From Sternotherus odoratus (Eukaryota; Chordata; Testudines; Kinosternidae): DNA of 64,000 nt. The stretch spans positions 46,502,890 through 46,566,889 of the forward strand of contig JAVMKO010000003.1 of the NCBI GenBank assembly GCA_032164245.1, given 5' to 3'. The notes under the pieces are model-generated. The model did no database searches. It was not told where the DNA came from and was given only the letters and a program-made list of their open reading frames with translations. Position numbers and translations under genes: made by a program. This document shows positions 24,955 to 36,725 of this stretch, piece by piece (position 1 is the first letter of the stretch; every line of letters begins with the position of its first letter).

Positions 24955-25195
24955 TGCTCCTGTTATGAGGATCTGGTCTTTGGAGCCAAGAATTCTGAGT
25001 GCTATTCCTAGCTCTGTTGACTAGCACCATTACCTTTTGCAAGTCACATAATTTTAAGAGTCTACATTAGCCCACCTGTAAAACAAACATTGTAACATCT
25101 GTATTACAGAGGCTTTGTGGGGCTTATTTCACAAATGTTGGTTCAGGACTTTGAAAACATCTAATGTTCTATGTATTGCTATTTCTATTTCCAGG
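24955..25195 (+). repeat. MIR SINE, nearly full core
   Basis: In consensus order: a tRNA-derived head remnant, tgcaagtcacataa, cccacctgtaaaac, an attacagaggct segment and ttgaaaacatctaatgttc. The order and spacing match MIR in the sense direction. It is diverged, as expected for an amniote-wide SINE. Confidence 0.65.
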
Positions 25196-26186
25196 AAGAC
25201 CCAGAATCAATTTCAGATCTTGACCATTAGGAGATGATATTAGAAAGAAACATACATACAATGTAGCAAAACTGGGGAGAAATAATAAATCCTGTATTGA
25301 ATTGGTTCTGGGTATTTATAGGAAGACTATGAACAGGAAGGAAGTTTTTTCTCCTTTAGTCTCTGGAGAGCTAGGGACCTACACAACATGGGTGGCAACG
25401 TGATTATTGTATTTCCAAGGCCTATGACAACATCTCCACACATGGAAAGGACTCCTTTCAAGTGAAATGCCAAAAGGGGTAACACCTAAGTAGAAGTAGT
25501 GAAAAAGCTAATAAAACCCTACTTATTTCACCAGAGATTTGAATGGTTTCTCTAAACTCTATAAAAATAGCAATACACACAGTGCAGTGAAAGTGGTGAG
25601 CACTGAACATTAATTTTTAGTTCCATTTTAAAAGTGGCAAAGCCTCTTACTATTATGAATAGCCCACATTAGTGGAAAGTTTGAATGCTTGTGGGCATCT
25701 TAAATGTAACTAGTCTGTACTTGTGATTAGCAATTAGTATGTCTAATTCATGCTACTTTCTTTGCCATGAGAGCATAGAAACAACTTACAAACTATTTAT
25801 CAGCCAAAAAGAAATTGCAGAGGGGCTACTTGAGGAATTTCACTGAGAGCATTAGGCTTGATGATGCCTTGAAGATGTTAATTTATTATGTATATTTGTG
25901 AAGAGGTCAAAGCCTTTGTTAATGAAAATGAAAACCAAGGTCAACTGACCATTCATATAATTTAAAAAACAGTTCAGTCCATTTCAATCCAGCATTATAC
26001 TGGGTTATACTAGCTACAAAATATCATTTTCATGTATAAGAATCAACACATCTGCCTCTATTGTTTCCATACTTAACCATCTGCAAATCTTTAATTTTCA
26101 TTCCTTGAATTGTACATTACTGTATGGACATAATAATAATGAAGACAACATGTTGCAGTGTCATTTATGTTTTAGATTTTCCTGAA
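25196..26186. other. No gene or repeat recognised
   Basis: AT-rich sequence without a long frame or an assignable repeat. Confidence 0.45.
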
Positions 26187-26262
26187 CTGTTAGTCTATAA
26201 GGTGCTACAAGACTCTTTGTCGCTTTTGCAGATCCAAACTAACACAGCTACCCCTCTGACAT
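26187..26262 (+). mobile_element. Penelope-like element terminal fragment
   Basis: Ttagtctataaggtgctac...tgcagatcc followed by aaactaacacagctacc is the complement of the terminal sequence seen at 4234-4320 and 55211-55290, in plus orientation. It includes the extension segment (complement of agccgtgttagtctg). Only about 75 bp remain. Confidence 0.65.
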
Positions 26263-26563
26263 TAATACCATTAGGATTCTGGATAAGCTCAAATATTCTA
26301 AACCTATGAAATCTGAGTATGTTTAGAATTTTTTCATAGCCTTTGCTTCAGTCTCATTGATAATAATCTTGAGAAGTCCATTTTCTGCTCCATAAAGATG
26401 AACTACATCTGAACTTGACTCTCCTTCCCATCTACCAAACCCTGCTTCCCGCCCAATTCCAGTAAGCATTCTGATCTCATTACACTGCTCACCCCCTGCT
26501 CTGACCCCTGTAAGCTAATGAAAGCCTTATCATAAACGGTAACAGACTGACCACAGTGGAGTT

Positions 26564-27032
26564 TGCAGTGTGTTTGTAGCTGTTTTGGTCTCCGGATATT
26601 AGAAAGACAAGGTGACTCAGGTAATGCCTTTTATTGGACCAAATTGTGTTGGCGAGAGAGAGGAACTTTTGAGCTTACACAGAGCTCTTCTTCAGGTCTG
26701 AGAAATCTACTGAGAGTGTCACAGCTAAATACAAGGTGGAATAGATTGTTTAACATAAATAGTTAACACATAGTTCAAGGGATCATTCAAGATGAAGTGG
26801 CCCATTAACACCCCTTCAGTTATAGGGGGGAAAGGAAGGCAGGTTAAGTTAATGTGACCAGACAGCAAGTATGAAAAATTGGGAGAGAGTGTGGGGTGTA
26901 ATAGGAACCTATATAAGAAAAAGCCTCAAATATCAGGACTGTCCCTATAAAATCGGGACATTTGGTCACCCTAGGGTAAGTACTTATGCCAAAGCTTCTC
27001 TCGCCCCCCAACACAATTTGGTCTAGTAAAAC
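26564..27032. mobile_element. Second PLE-like tail family, inverted arrangement, interrupted by a MITE
   Basis: The left part starts gtagctgttttggtctcc and runs through ggaccaaattgtgttgg (26641) and cagagctcttcttcaggtc. At 26990-27032 the reverse complement of this early segment reappears (ccaacacaatttggtctag), without the first 50 or so bases. The start resembles the gtagccgtgttagtctg end of the PLE tails above, so I infer a related family. A Mariner-like MITE (26853-26974) lies between the arms, and a Harbinger copy begins directly at 27033. Confidence 0.5.
26853..26974. mobile_element. Short MITE with ggtgaccaga-type termini
   Basis: The left end tgtgaccagacagc and right end tttggtcaccct are inverted repeats, with internal ggactgtccctataaaatcgggaca. 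It is 122 bp without coding capacity. I have seen this sequence as a frequent turtle MITE. The superfamily (Tc1/mariner or other) cannot be fixed because the flanking duplication is unclear. Confidence 0.55.
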
Positions 27033-27404
27033 TTAGGGCATGTCTACACTTGCCATTTAAAGTGCGAAATGCCCCTTTTCTGCGCAAAAAACGTGGAAGT
27101 GTCTACACTTGTTAATGACTTTTGCAGTGAAACTCAGAAGTTTCACCGCAAAAGGAAACTCACCTCTACGAGAGGCATACAGGTCTTTCTGCTGTTCTTT
27201 TTGCGTTGTGAAAGTGAAGACACATTGTTCCTGTGTAAACACCTTTTGACCTCCAGAGGATATCCTGCAGTTCCAAAAGTGACCACTCGGGCCAGCACCT
27301 CCGCTGATCTGACACCACGTAAATGGATGTCCGCCCCTCCGCCTGTAAAGCCCCGGAAAGTTTGAAACTTCCTTTCCTATTGTAAGTGCTTGTCTGCCCA
27401 GGTG

Positions 27405-28534
27405 ACCGTGGCTGCTCCATGTAGCAAACAATCCTCTGCTTGGAGCAATGCCGAGCTACTGGACCTGATCAGTGTTTGGGGAGAGGAGGCTGTGCAGGGC
27501 CAGTTGTGTTCCAGCCGTAGGAATTTCAATACCTACGAGCAGATTGCACACAGCTTGCAGAAGAAGGGGCATAACACGGACACACTGCAGTGCAGAGCGA
27601 AGGTGAAGGAGCTGGGGACCGCATACCACAAGGTGAGGGAGGCAAACAGTCGTTCTGGTGCTACGCCCCAAAGCTGCTGTTTTTACAGCGAGTTGGATGC
27701 AATTCTAAGTAGTGACCTCATCTCCATTGCAAGGAGCCCTGTGGATACTTCTTCATGTGTGGAGGCAGCCGGAAGGAAGAGGTCATAGATGAAGAGGAGG
27801 AGGCTGAGGAGGAAGCTGTGGAGCCCATTGCTGCATGCACTCAGGAACCCTTCTCCACTCTGGAGGTGTGTAGCCAGTGTGAGCAGCCACTGTCTGCTGA
27901 GGCAGAGGCAGGAGAGAAGATCTCTGTTAAGTTGCTTTGCTCTGATAATGCATAAAGCAGACTGAGGGCACAGAAAAGTACTACGGTAGCTGTGTTTGTG
28001 TGCTGGGTGCCCTCCCTTCATGCTTCCTCTTTTCCGAATGAGAGTATGCAATAAATCGTGTGTTCCCTCACCATTTCTGGGTTCTTGTGCATTTTGAGTG
28101 CTTGACTTTTATCACCAGTGATTTTTTACCAGTGGTGTATTGCAAGGCACACACTAATTCCTGTATTTATGTTTCACAGCAAAGTGTTGCTTTTGTCTCC
28201 CCAAAAATGACACTGAGAGACCCCCCCCGCCCCCTCGTCTCTCCCATAGCAGACCGTCTGCGATGTGTAAGAAAGTGGCCAAGATGCACAAGGGCGGACA
28301 TGTTTCATAAGGTGATTCTGCACTTCCAAGCAGAGATGCATGATAAAAATAAATGGAGAGAAACCATGACAAAGTGGAAATAGGGAGAGATGAGAACCGA
28401 GACCGAAAAGAGAATATGGTTTCCATAGGGAAGCCACGGAGAGGCTAATCAGCGTTCTGGAGAGCCAGGGAGATATGTTGCATTCCCTCATTACACTGCA
28501 GAGTGACCTGATTCATGCCCACCCCACATTGTAG
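27405..28534 (+). pseudogene. Myb/SANT-like DNA-binding protein of Harbinger, disabled
   Basis: Harbinger transposons encode this second protein, which binds the element ends and brings the transposase to DNA in the nucleus. The Myb/SANT-like domain is at 27432-27710: SAWSNAELLDLISVWGEEA, then TLQCRAKVKELGTAYHKVRE, SRSGA and the C-FY-ELDAIL end. The spaced tryptophans and the KVKEL core are kept. An acidic linker (EEEEAEEEA, about 27790-27830) follows in another frame. A C-terminal part at 28240-28534 (RADMFHKVILHFQAEM, then HSLITLQSDLIHAHP) corresponds to the basic/coiled-coil end of the family and needs at least two frame corrections and one stop removal. The gap 27956-28190 may be a former intron. 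Confidence 0.7.
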
Positions 28535-28944
28535 CAAGTGCAGAATTCTTTCCCAGGCACTCCCCAAACTCCCACTATACATTCTTATAGGCTCTCTGCA
28601 AATTTTTCCATTCCTCAGCAATCCACACACCCCAGACAGTTTGTCAAATGACAGCTGGAATTATACACAGCTGGGAGGTATACATGCCTCCACCCTATTC
28701 ACCTGCATCACTCAGGATTGATATATGTGCATGTGGTGTTTTCTCCATTTTTTTTGTTGTTAAAGCACACATTTTTCAAAAAGAAGCTTTATTTGCGTGT
28801 TCACATTTCTGTACATGTCATCACAGCTACAAGTCAACTAGCACTTCATCTTCTCTGAAATTACATACAGAACCACCATGTAGCATGATGGCACATGCAG
28901 TTAACACTTCCTTTCCCAAGCACAGCACAAAGTTTAATGATGTT

Positions 28945-29075
28945 CATTTTTAAACTTTTCCCTCAAGGCATCCCGGATCCTAACTGCCACACGTTGTGCC
29001 CCTCTAATAGCCCTGGTATCTGGCTGCTAAAACTGATCACTCAGATAACTGAGAATTTCAAACTGCTTTCGTTCA
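28945..29075 (-). pseudogene. Harbinger transposase C-terminal remnant
   Basis: On the minus strand, RAIRGAQ-V-VRIRDALREKF matches the transposase end of the large copy (RAIRGAQREGTRIREALREQF). It is preceded by a stop and unrelated sequence, so only the last 40 or so codons survive. An AATAAA on the same strand lies a little downstream (near 28782). Confidence 0.65.
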
Positions 29076-29095
29076 AAAACATGGCCGGGGCTGTT

Positions 29096-31383
29096 TACAC
29101 TGGCCACACAGACACCTACAGAATGTCATGGCTTTTCTATCAATACTGTCCAATAGCAGCAAAAAGTGTTCAGTGCAAAGAATAAACACATTTTTGACTG
29201 ACTCTCCTTATGCTTTACATTTATGTCTGCCATCAAAATTTACTGCTATGGCCAAGACAAAGCTAAAATATTTACAGAAATTCCACAGATTTCAGGAAAA
29301 TCCCTGTGGATTTATATCAGAATTTGTCACAGATTTCTATTGTTCCTGGATACCAAGTCATGTCATATAAAAACTTCATGTCACATCACATTACAGATTT
29401 GTTTATGAGGTCTAATGGGTTAGAGCCCAGATTAAGTCTAATTATTTGGCACCAAGTAGGGTTTGTTTAGTGGCAGAACAGAGCAGTGAACAAATGTTAC
29501 ATAGTGTTTAATCATGAATGATGTGACATTAAGGAATATTTCCAGACAAAATACGGATTCAAAACCATATTCAAAATAAAGGATAGTAGTAAAATAAATA
29601 AGGGATGGTCAATCTATCGTAAAGGCGAGTATTTAAGAGAACTTCTCCTCTACAGCATTTGTCAAATGTTCCGAGGTTCTTCCCCCACCAAATGCAAAGC
29701 CTTTCTCCTGACCTTTGAGGCACTACACAGCTCTCTGCCCCTGTCTACAGTTCATGTCTCCTCTTGGACCCTCTGTTTCATTAATTCCTGGTATCTTTGA
29801 GAAACTTTTTGCATATAAACATTTTCAGGCTGTCTCCCAAACTCCCCACCACTGCTGGAATATCTTCTACGATCCTGCATCATACAACTTCTTTTGCCTT
29901 TCTTCAACTTTCCCCTCAAAATGCACTATTTTCTACAGTGACAGTCCCTCTATCAATGACCCACACGGCCATGCCAACCTCATGAAAATCGAAATCATTC
30001 AATACATAAAACTAAAAAAACAGAAACAAGGAAATATATCTATCCCTTGTGAATACTAGCAATCCCATAGCCACATTCTTGGTAAACCTTCCTCCCTTGG
30101 GTTCCCTGTTATCTTTGCCTGCATTTCAGCGTAGATCCTGAGCTACTCAGGACAAAGATCAGGAGTCACATCCTCAGGTGCTGTAAATCAGCATAACTCC
30201 AGTGACATTACTGCTATTCTGTTGATTTATAACAGCTGAGGAACTGACTCCACCTGTATTTTCTCTTCAAGGAACCTTGCACATGTGAGACTATATCCAA
30301 ATGTTAAATAACCAATAATGATTCATAATTACAGAAGGAAACTCAGAAGTGTTGTAAATTCCATACAGCTTAACAAATAGAATGTTTGAAAAAAAATGTC
30401 TCAACTAATTAGAAAATAATTTCTAACAAATAAACTAAGAAAGCAAGTATGTCATTTTTTCCCTGAAGGACTTGGGATATTTTATCTTAGAGAGGAAAAT
30501 GTTCTGATTGGTAGAGCTAAATAATGGCTTCATAGATAAGAATTCACCCTCTTTTCCTGTTAGCACATTTATTTTCAGTTTTCCTGATTTTGTTACTTGT
30601 GCCTATTTGTTAATGAACTTGTGATATTCATTGTGAGCATAGGATATTCAGAATTAAAGCTGTGTTGCTTAGTTTTGAAAGTCCACGTAAGTCACACAAT
30701 ATAGTCTCTCCTCCCTGATTGAAGAAGTGCATCTTCTGGAATCAGCTGATAAATATATTTATACACTCAAAATTAACTTTCTGCAAATACTCTTTAATAG
30801 TCACTTAAAATGTACTGTCTCCATGATCACATCTTGCCAGAATATTCATTTGCTAAAATCAGGAGTTAAAGTGAAGAAGAGTACGAAGAAGTGCCACTCC
30901 CCTTAGCCCAGGTATGCAGTACTATCCCCATAACTCTCACTTCTCCATGGACAATGAAAGCTCCCACTTCTGGTTTCAATCTGCTTTGACCAGGGAACAG
31001 AACATTCCCAGAAAGTGAACAGCCAAAGTGAGCCTGCCTTTCTTAATCTGAATAAATATTTCTTGAATATCTTGAAGTATTTGCCCAGCTCTATCAGATC
31101 ATCTAATGCATCTTAGTGCCAGTGCAGGATTGTCCCATACAATTGGGCATGATCCTCAACTGGTGTAAATGGGTGTAGTTCCATCGGCTCTGTTGCTGTA
31201 CACCAGATGAGGATCTGGCCTAGTGCATTTGTTAGAATATTGTTGAGGCTAGTTTTAAATGTTTAATAAGAGACTATTCCATGCCTAATATATCTAAATT
31301 AACAAGACATTTTATCCTGATACTCAACCTAAATTTTCCCTTTCTTATTTTCATCCCATTTCTGATAGTTATACTCTCTTAGA
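29096..31383. other. No gene recognised; faint L2-like and palindromic fragments
   Basis: The segment 29690-29760 translates to AFLLTFEALHSS, reminiscent of the L2 block 'L-F-ALH--P', but it is too short to call. Short hairpin-like repeat fragments lie at about 30175-30250 and 31140-31215 (ggtgtaaatgggtgtag...caccagatgaggatctgg). Confidence 0.35.
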
Positions 31384-32010
31384 AGAATCACAGAAGATTA
31401 GGGTTGGAGGAGTCCTCAGAAGGTCATCCACACCAATCCCTGCTCAAAGCAGGGCCAGCCCCAACTAACTCATCCCAGCCAGGGCTTTGGCAAGCTGGGC
31501 TTTAAAAACCTCTAAGGATGGAGATTCCACCACCTCCCTAGGTAACCCATTCCAGTGCTTCACCACACTCCTAGTGAAATAGTTTTTTCTAATATCCAAC
31601 CTAGATCCTCCCCGCAGCAACTTGAGACCATTGCTCCTTGTTCTGTCATCTGCCACCACTATGAACAGCTGAGCTCCATGCTCTTGTTGAAGGCTGCTAT
31701 CAAATCCCCCCTCACTCTTCTCTTCTGCAGACTAAATAATCCCAGTTCCCTCAGCCTCTCGTCATATCCCATCTCCCTCTTGTCCCACCCTAAATAATTT
31801 CCCTCTATTCTTAGTGTTTACACATTTCATATATTAGTCTTATCATGTTCCCTAGCCGTCATTTATCCAAGGTGTACATGCAGATTTCTTTTAATCTGTC
31901 TTTTTAAGTCATTCCCTCCAGGTACTTAATTATTTTTGTTATTTTTATGGTGCTCTTCTCTGAACTCCTGCCAATATAGCTTTCTGGTAATGAAGTGTTT
32001 AAAACTCAGC
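31384..32010 (-). mobile_element. CR1 LINE 3' end with ORF2 C-terminus
   Basis: The plus strand starts agaatcacagaag, the complement of the CR1 3' terminus. On the minus strand, 31465-31659 encodes the CR1 ORF2 end: DDRTRSNGLKLLRGGSRLDI, RKNYFT, VVKHWNGLPREVVESPSLEVFK, all in one frame up to a stop. CR1 retrotransposes by target-primed reverse transcription and copies are normally 5'-truncated, as here. Similarity can be followed to about 32010 through a decayed upstream part. Confidence 0.85.
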
Positions 32011-33608
32011 ACAATATCCTAGATGAAGATACATCAGAGCCAGGGTAGCCTGGAAATGTTTATGGGAGAAGCAGATAAATGGCATATTGAGGACTATATC
32101 ATTGGTACAACAAAGTGGTGTGTGTGCGCGTATGAATGAGGCAGATAAATTTTTTCCAATATTATTTTGGCATGAGCGATTAGGCGGTGCAGTTCACTTT
32201 AATATTTAGCAGAAAGATGGTTAATCTTCTTTCCCTATTCAGGGAACAAAATCCAGGAGTCTTCTGTCACTGCAGAGATTGCTGGGGAGCTCAACAGACT
32301 GAGGAACATAGCAGGGTTCAATGGAATTGAATATTTGTTTGGAAGGTCATAGGTCCAAGTCCTTCTTCAGTGGCAAAATTTCCTTTGACTTAAGTGGAAA
32401 ACAGATCATGCCCTATATGAGCAGCGAGTTGATGACCCTCTGTATTTCTCATTGTGTTAGACTATTCTTTGGTCTAAGGCCACCCTGGGACAAGGGAGGG
32501 AAAATATAAATTTAAGTCTGCCTGTAAGAAGAGTTGTTTCCTTTATGTAAGTGATGACCTTTTCCCTTCACCATCTACCCCCAAACTTCTGGGTTGTTTG
32601 TGCTTTACCTGAATTTGGTTTCACAGATCTTTCAGAGAATTTTTAACAATAATAATAGGGAAGTCATATGTTGATATCCCTTTATAAAAATGGATTTCTT
32701 TTAAAAATTGTTCTCTACAGTACGTGTTTGCAGGACTGGCACGGCAAGATGCCACAAGTTAGATTTTTTCTGCCACTGTAGTTCAAAGGATTTTCCTTGA
32801 TAAATAAGAACTCATTGTTCTTTACAGCCAACAAGCTCCTGCATTTACTACAATACTCCTTTTTTTTTTTTTTTTTTGAACAGCTATGCTTTTGTTTTTT
32901 TCCTTCATGCCTCCAGGAGAAAAATTAAGATAATAAACTTGTTTATGATGGACGTGCTGTTCTTTTAAATAACACGTGTTTCCTATGTAAGTGCATCTGA
33001 GTTTTGAGTATGTATATTTATAGCTGAAAGTCTCTGCAAGTCTTTAGCAGATTTACCCTTTCATCTGAAATGAACATAGGGTGTCTACTTGTTAAAAACA
33101 ACATCATCTGTCACATATGCACAAGACAGAAGAGAATAAATTAATTAGGAATGATGTGTGTTCTATGCATCTTTCTTAATTTGATAACATGTGCTTTTTA
33201 AAATGGCTTGGAAAGTGGGGTTACAGAGAGTTTTCACACTGGGAGCCAGGGGAAATACAAATGCAGGAGTTCTGCTGTTTCTTATATAAAAAAAAGTCTT
33301 TCATCTGAGACTCATTCCTTAATATACAATATAAACCACTCTAACTTTAAAAACCTTAAAAATATCTATCTTATCTTAATATTCAGTGCTATTGTTGCAT
33401 CGAATTAAAGAAACAATTCTGCAACATTTACTCATTTTGAGTTGCACTTACTGAAGAAAGTAGTCACATATTCCCATCTCGTCTTTGCTCTTCTACCATC
33501 TTGAGGTCATTTTGTTCCACCAATGGTGTATGAAGGGAGCAGCTGCTGCCCTCGGGGACTTCATTCCACAGGGCTTGCAAGGTGGTGGATGTGGAAAAAA
33601 TAATGGAT
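32011..33608. other. No gene recognised; poly(T) tract
   Basis: Unassigned AT-rich DNA. An 18-base poly(T) run lies at 32860-32877. Confidence 0.45.
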
Positions 33609-33805
33609 GTTCATAGACTAAGGCCAGAGGGATGGTGACGACCATCTAATCAGACCTCCTGCATATCATAGGCAATAGAATTTTGCCAAGTGGTTCCTGC
33701 ATCAAGCCCATATCTTCTGGTTGAGTTAAAGCTTAACTTTTAGAAAGACATGCAATCTTGATTTAAAGATTTCAAGTGATGGTTAAACCACTATTCCTCA
33801 GTTAA
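33609..33805 (-). mobile_element. CR1 LINE 3' fragment
   Basis: The plus strand reads tcatagactaaggccagagg, then ccatctaatcagacctcctgc, then aaagacatgcaatcttgatt, in the order of the reverse complement of a common turtle CR1 3' region. It is diverged and about 200 bp long. Confidence 0.65.
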
Positions 33806-36235
33806 GAGATCTCAGATCAACAAAATTAGTTGCAATTAGTTGAAGGGGAAATAATAGGAGAGGAAAAAGGAATACTCAAGAAATAAAGAAACATGTAAAA
33901 CCAAAAGTGAGAATGCTATAGAAATGGGACTATTAGATATCATACTAAGGATATTTAAAGATTTAGAATAGAACACAGTTGAATGCATCAGCTAATTTGC
34001 AAAGACCTCTCAGATTTCTCAGCCCTTGAAATATGGAGGGTTTGCAAAAAATTAAGGCCTCCATTTATTCCATTTGACTATGTTTAACCTTCTCTATTTG
34101 ATTATATTAGCACAAGAGTCATTCAGACAGGACTAGGTGCACCAGTCAGGAGATGTACCTCCAAGTCCTGAAAAGATTATCTCAGAAATTTTTGAGAAAC
34201 TGAGATGTGGGCTAAAAATAATACAGGATTCTTGAGATAAAACAGAACACCCAGCCCAAACTTCCATTGAGAACTTAAATCCAACCGAAAAGGTTTCTAC
34301 GTGGTCTGAAAATGTCTAGTTAATTTTTTTTGTTATTTTCATTAGCCTCTGCTCTTCTGGGATTTGGCCTGGACCTGAAGCAGAACATATATTTGTGGAA
34401 CATAATTTGTGACATGTCTGAATACTCTAGAATAAAATAATATACTGTAATTATACAGTATCTCGAGTAAACAGTTTTAAAATACATTACGCTTGATTGT
34501 TTATGTCAAATTTTATAATTGATAACATGTGTGATCTAATAAAAAAAAATTCAAGATCTGATGTTAACTTGTTGCAAGACCCATTCCTATTTGTTAGGAG
34601 ATGTGTTGAAACACTAATGGATATTACCAAACCCCTCAAGCACGTTCATAGAAAGGGTGATATTACTTACAAATAGAAATCATCTTACAAAAATGGAAAT
34701 CTAGCCCTGTCCCTACAGCTCTATATTGAATCTCTTAGTGTGGAGGGGAATTTTCTAGAGCAGGGACATCCTAGGTACACAGCTAGGAGCTGGTGTATGT
34801 GGAGGAGGAGTGTGTGTGTGTGTGAGGGGGGGTGCATATGTACAGAGCCAGGGGTTATTTTTCAAAGGCTAGGGTGGGCAGAGAAGATAATGCTGAAAAT
34901 GCTACTGAATAACTGCCAGCTCAGACTGTCAGACCAACAGCCAGAAGGGGAAAGCAGAGAATTGTACGAAGGTAGGATGCTGTGTCTAGCAGACACACAC
35001 GGTTAGAGACACCCAACAGAGGCTTCACAGGGCACTCACCAAGGGAGGGATTCTCTCCTCCCATCACCTTTTTATTCTTCCCCAAGCTAGGGACAAGCTG
35101 CTGGGGCTTAGGCAGCTCTACGGGATGGTCCAAGTTACGCCAGGGGCTGCACTACCTGTTTCAGCAGCCCAGAATAGGGAGGGTTCCTTAACTTTTTAAA
35201 CTTATAAAAAAGCTGAAAAACACAAGAAAATTCCATTGTGCCCCTGCTACACCAAGAGAAACGCTGAAATTGTCCCTACCCTAATGATGTGTGTCAGTTG
35301 GTGCCTCCTTTCACTACCAGTCTCACAGTCCTCATGTTAGTCTCACCTCCTAAAGATAATATTTGACAGGAAAATATGGTAATGGGTCTTCAAAGCCTCT
35401 GAGGTGGTGCCCATGTCCATATGTTCCAGGTCTGTTTGCCCCAGAGTGGAGGAATGTTCTTCTCAGACTCACCTGTGCACAGGTAGTAATGCTGGGTTGC
35501 TAGCATTACACAGGGGCATCCCTAGAGCAGACACCAGATCCTGCCAGGCAAGATCAGCATGGAGACCATGGATCTGAGACTCAAGAGGAGATGTTTAAAA
35601 TATGGTTGCTGATGTAGCTGGGTCCTGTCCCACTCATAGCTTTGAAGATCAGTGTGTGTGTACATATAACACATACACCCCCCTCCCCCTCCACAGCCAC
35701 CCACGGGGTAGGGCACCACAAGCACATAGCTTCTAGTCTCCAAATCCTCCATTGGCTCCCATTCTACTTTAACTGACAGATCAAGGCTAGATCTTCAAAG
35801 CCATCAGTGGGTCAGGACCAGATATGCCAAACCCATTAAAATGCAGAAATTGGGCTTGGTTTTGGCTTGATTGACTTGTGAGTTGCTTGTTAACTAGTTT
35901 TTCGCTTGTACCTTGTTAGGCTTGTAGCTTGTTGCATGTTGTAGCTTGTTGCTTTTTTGGGGGCGGGGGATCAGCTCCCAGCAAGCTGGGGCAAAGAGAG
36001 GGCAAGTAAGGGCCAGGGGCAAGCTGGAACAATGGCAGGGGGGAAGAGTCAGGGGTTCACAGTGGGCCCACCACATTCCCAGACTGCACACAGGAGGGAT
36101 CGAGTCACAGAGTGTTGGGGTTCTTAGAAATTGGCTTGTTTGAGCCTTGTTTTGAAATGGGATTAGCTTGATTTTTGGCTTAATGTGAAAGTTGGGGTGC
36201 TTATTTACCACATGAAAGTTGGCAACTGTGGTCAG
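33806..36235. other. No gene recognised; microsatellite and G-rich patches
   Basis: A GT microsatellite is at about 34811-34825. The stretch 35870-35955 repeats gcttgt/cttgtt imperfectly and is followed by a G-rich segment. No coding sequence is recognisable. Confidence 0.4.
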
Positions 36236-36725
36236 GACCCAGCGACATTGGCAACCACATCTCATCCATAAATTTGAGGAAACTACAGGAAAAGATGAAG
36301 GTACAGGAAATGAGTATTCATGATCTTCTGTTTGATGAGGACTGTTCCCTGAATGCCAAATCTGAGTCTAACATTCAGCAACGAATGGACTACTTCGCTT
36401 CGGTTTGTGACAACTTTTCAAGGACTTCCTCAAGTTGTACTGGGGCATTTCTACACTGACCCAGAGTTTTGAGAACGTCACTCATAATTCTTCTACCTGG
36501 TGACACCTCACCCACACTGGAGCTACAGTCTATGAGCAGAGAACTGCTGAGGCAGAGCAGTAGTGCCAGCTTGTCTACTGTTAACCCAGTAAGCCATAGA
36601 AGCATCACTTGTTCAGTGTGCCACAGAGAGTTCAAAGCTCAAAATGGCCTCATCAGCCACTTCCGTGTTCACAGAAACCAAACCAACCAGTGATGTCATG
36701 GTCATCTTCGAATTCAAAGGATGAA
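36236..36725 (+). pseudogene. Internally deleted non-LTR retrotransposon: RT active-site block joined to C-terminal zinc finger
   Basis: The frame at 36274-36459 contains QEKMKVQEMSIHDLLF-DED and then ASVCDNFS. This resembles the reverse transcriptase block 'SVADLLFADDCALNA...CDNFGLTIS' of a non-LTR element, with the catalytic FADD changed to FDED. A second frame (36469-36693) has the C-terminal Cys2His2 finger CSVCHREF...GLISHFRVH that ends the same protein. About 200 residues between these blocks are missing, so the copy carries a deletion and a frame change. The clade was not assigned. Confidence 0.6.

Larger units (their letters stand above)
27033..29095 (+). mobile_element. Decayed Harbinger copy with convergent Myb-like and transposase remnants
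   Basis: It begins ttagggcatgtctacact, the Harbinger-type terminal sequence, directly after PLE-like sequence. Inside are a plus-strand Myb/SANT-like gene (27405-28534) and the last part of a transposase on the minus strand (28945-29075). The genes point at each other, as in the large copy at 43897-47976, but inverted relative to it. Most of the transposase and the right end are missing. Confidence 0.7.
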
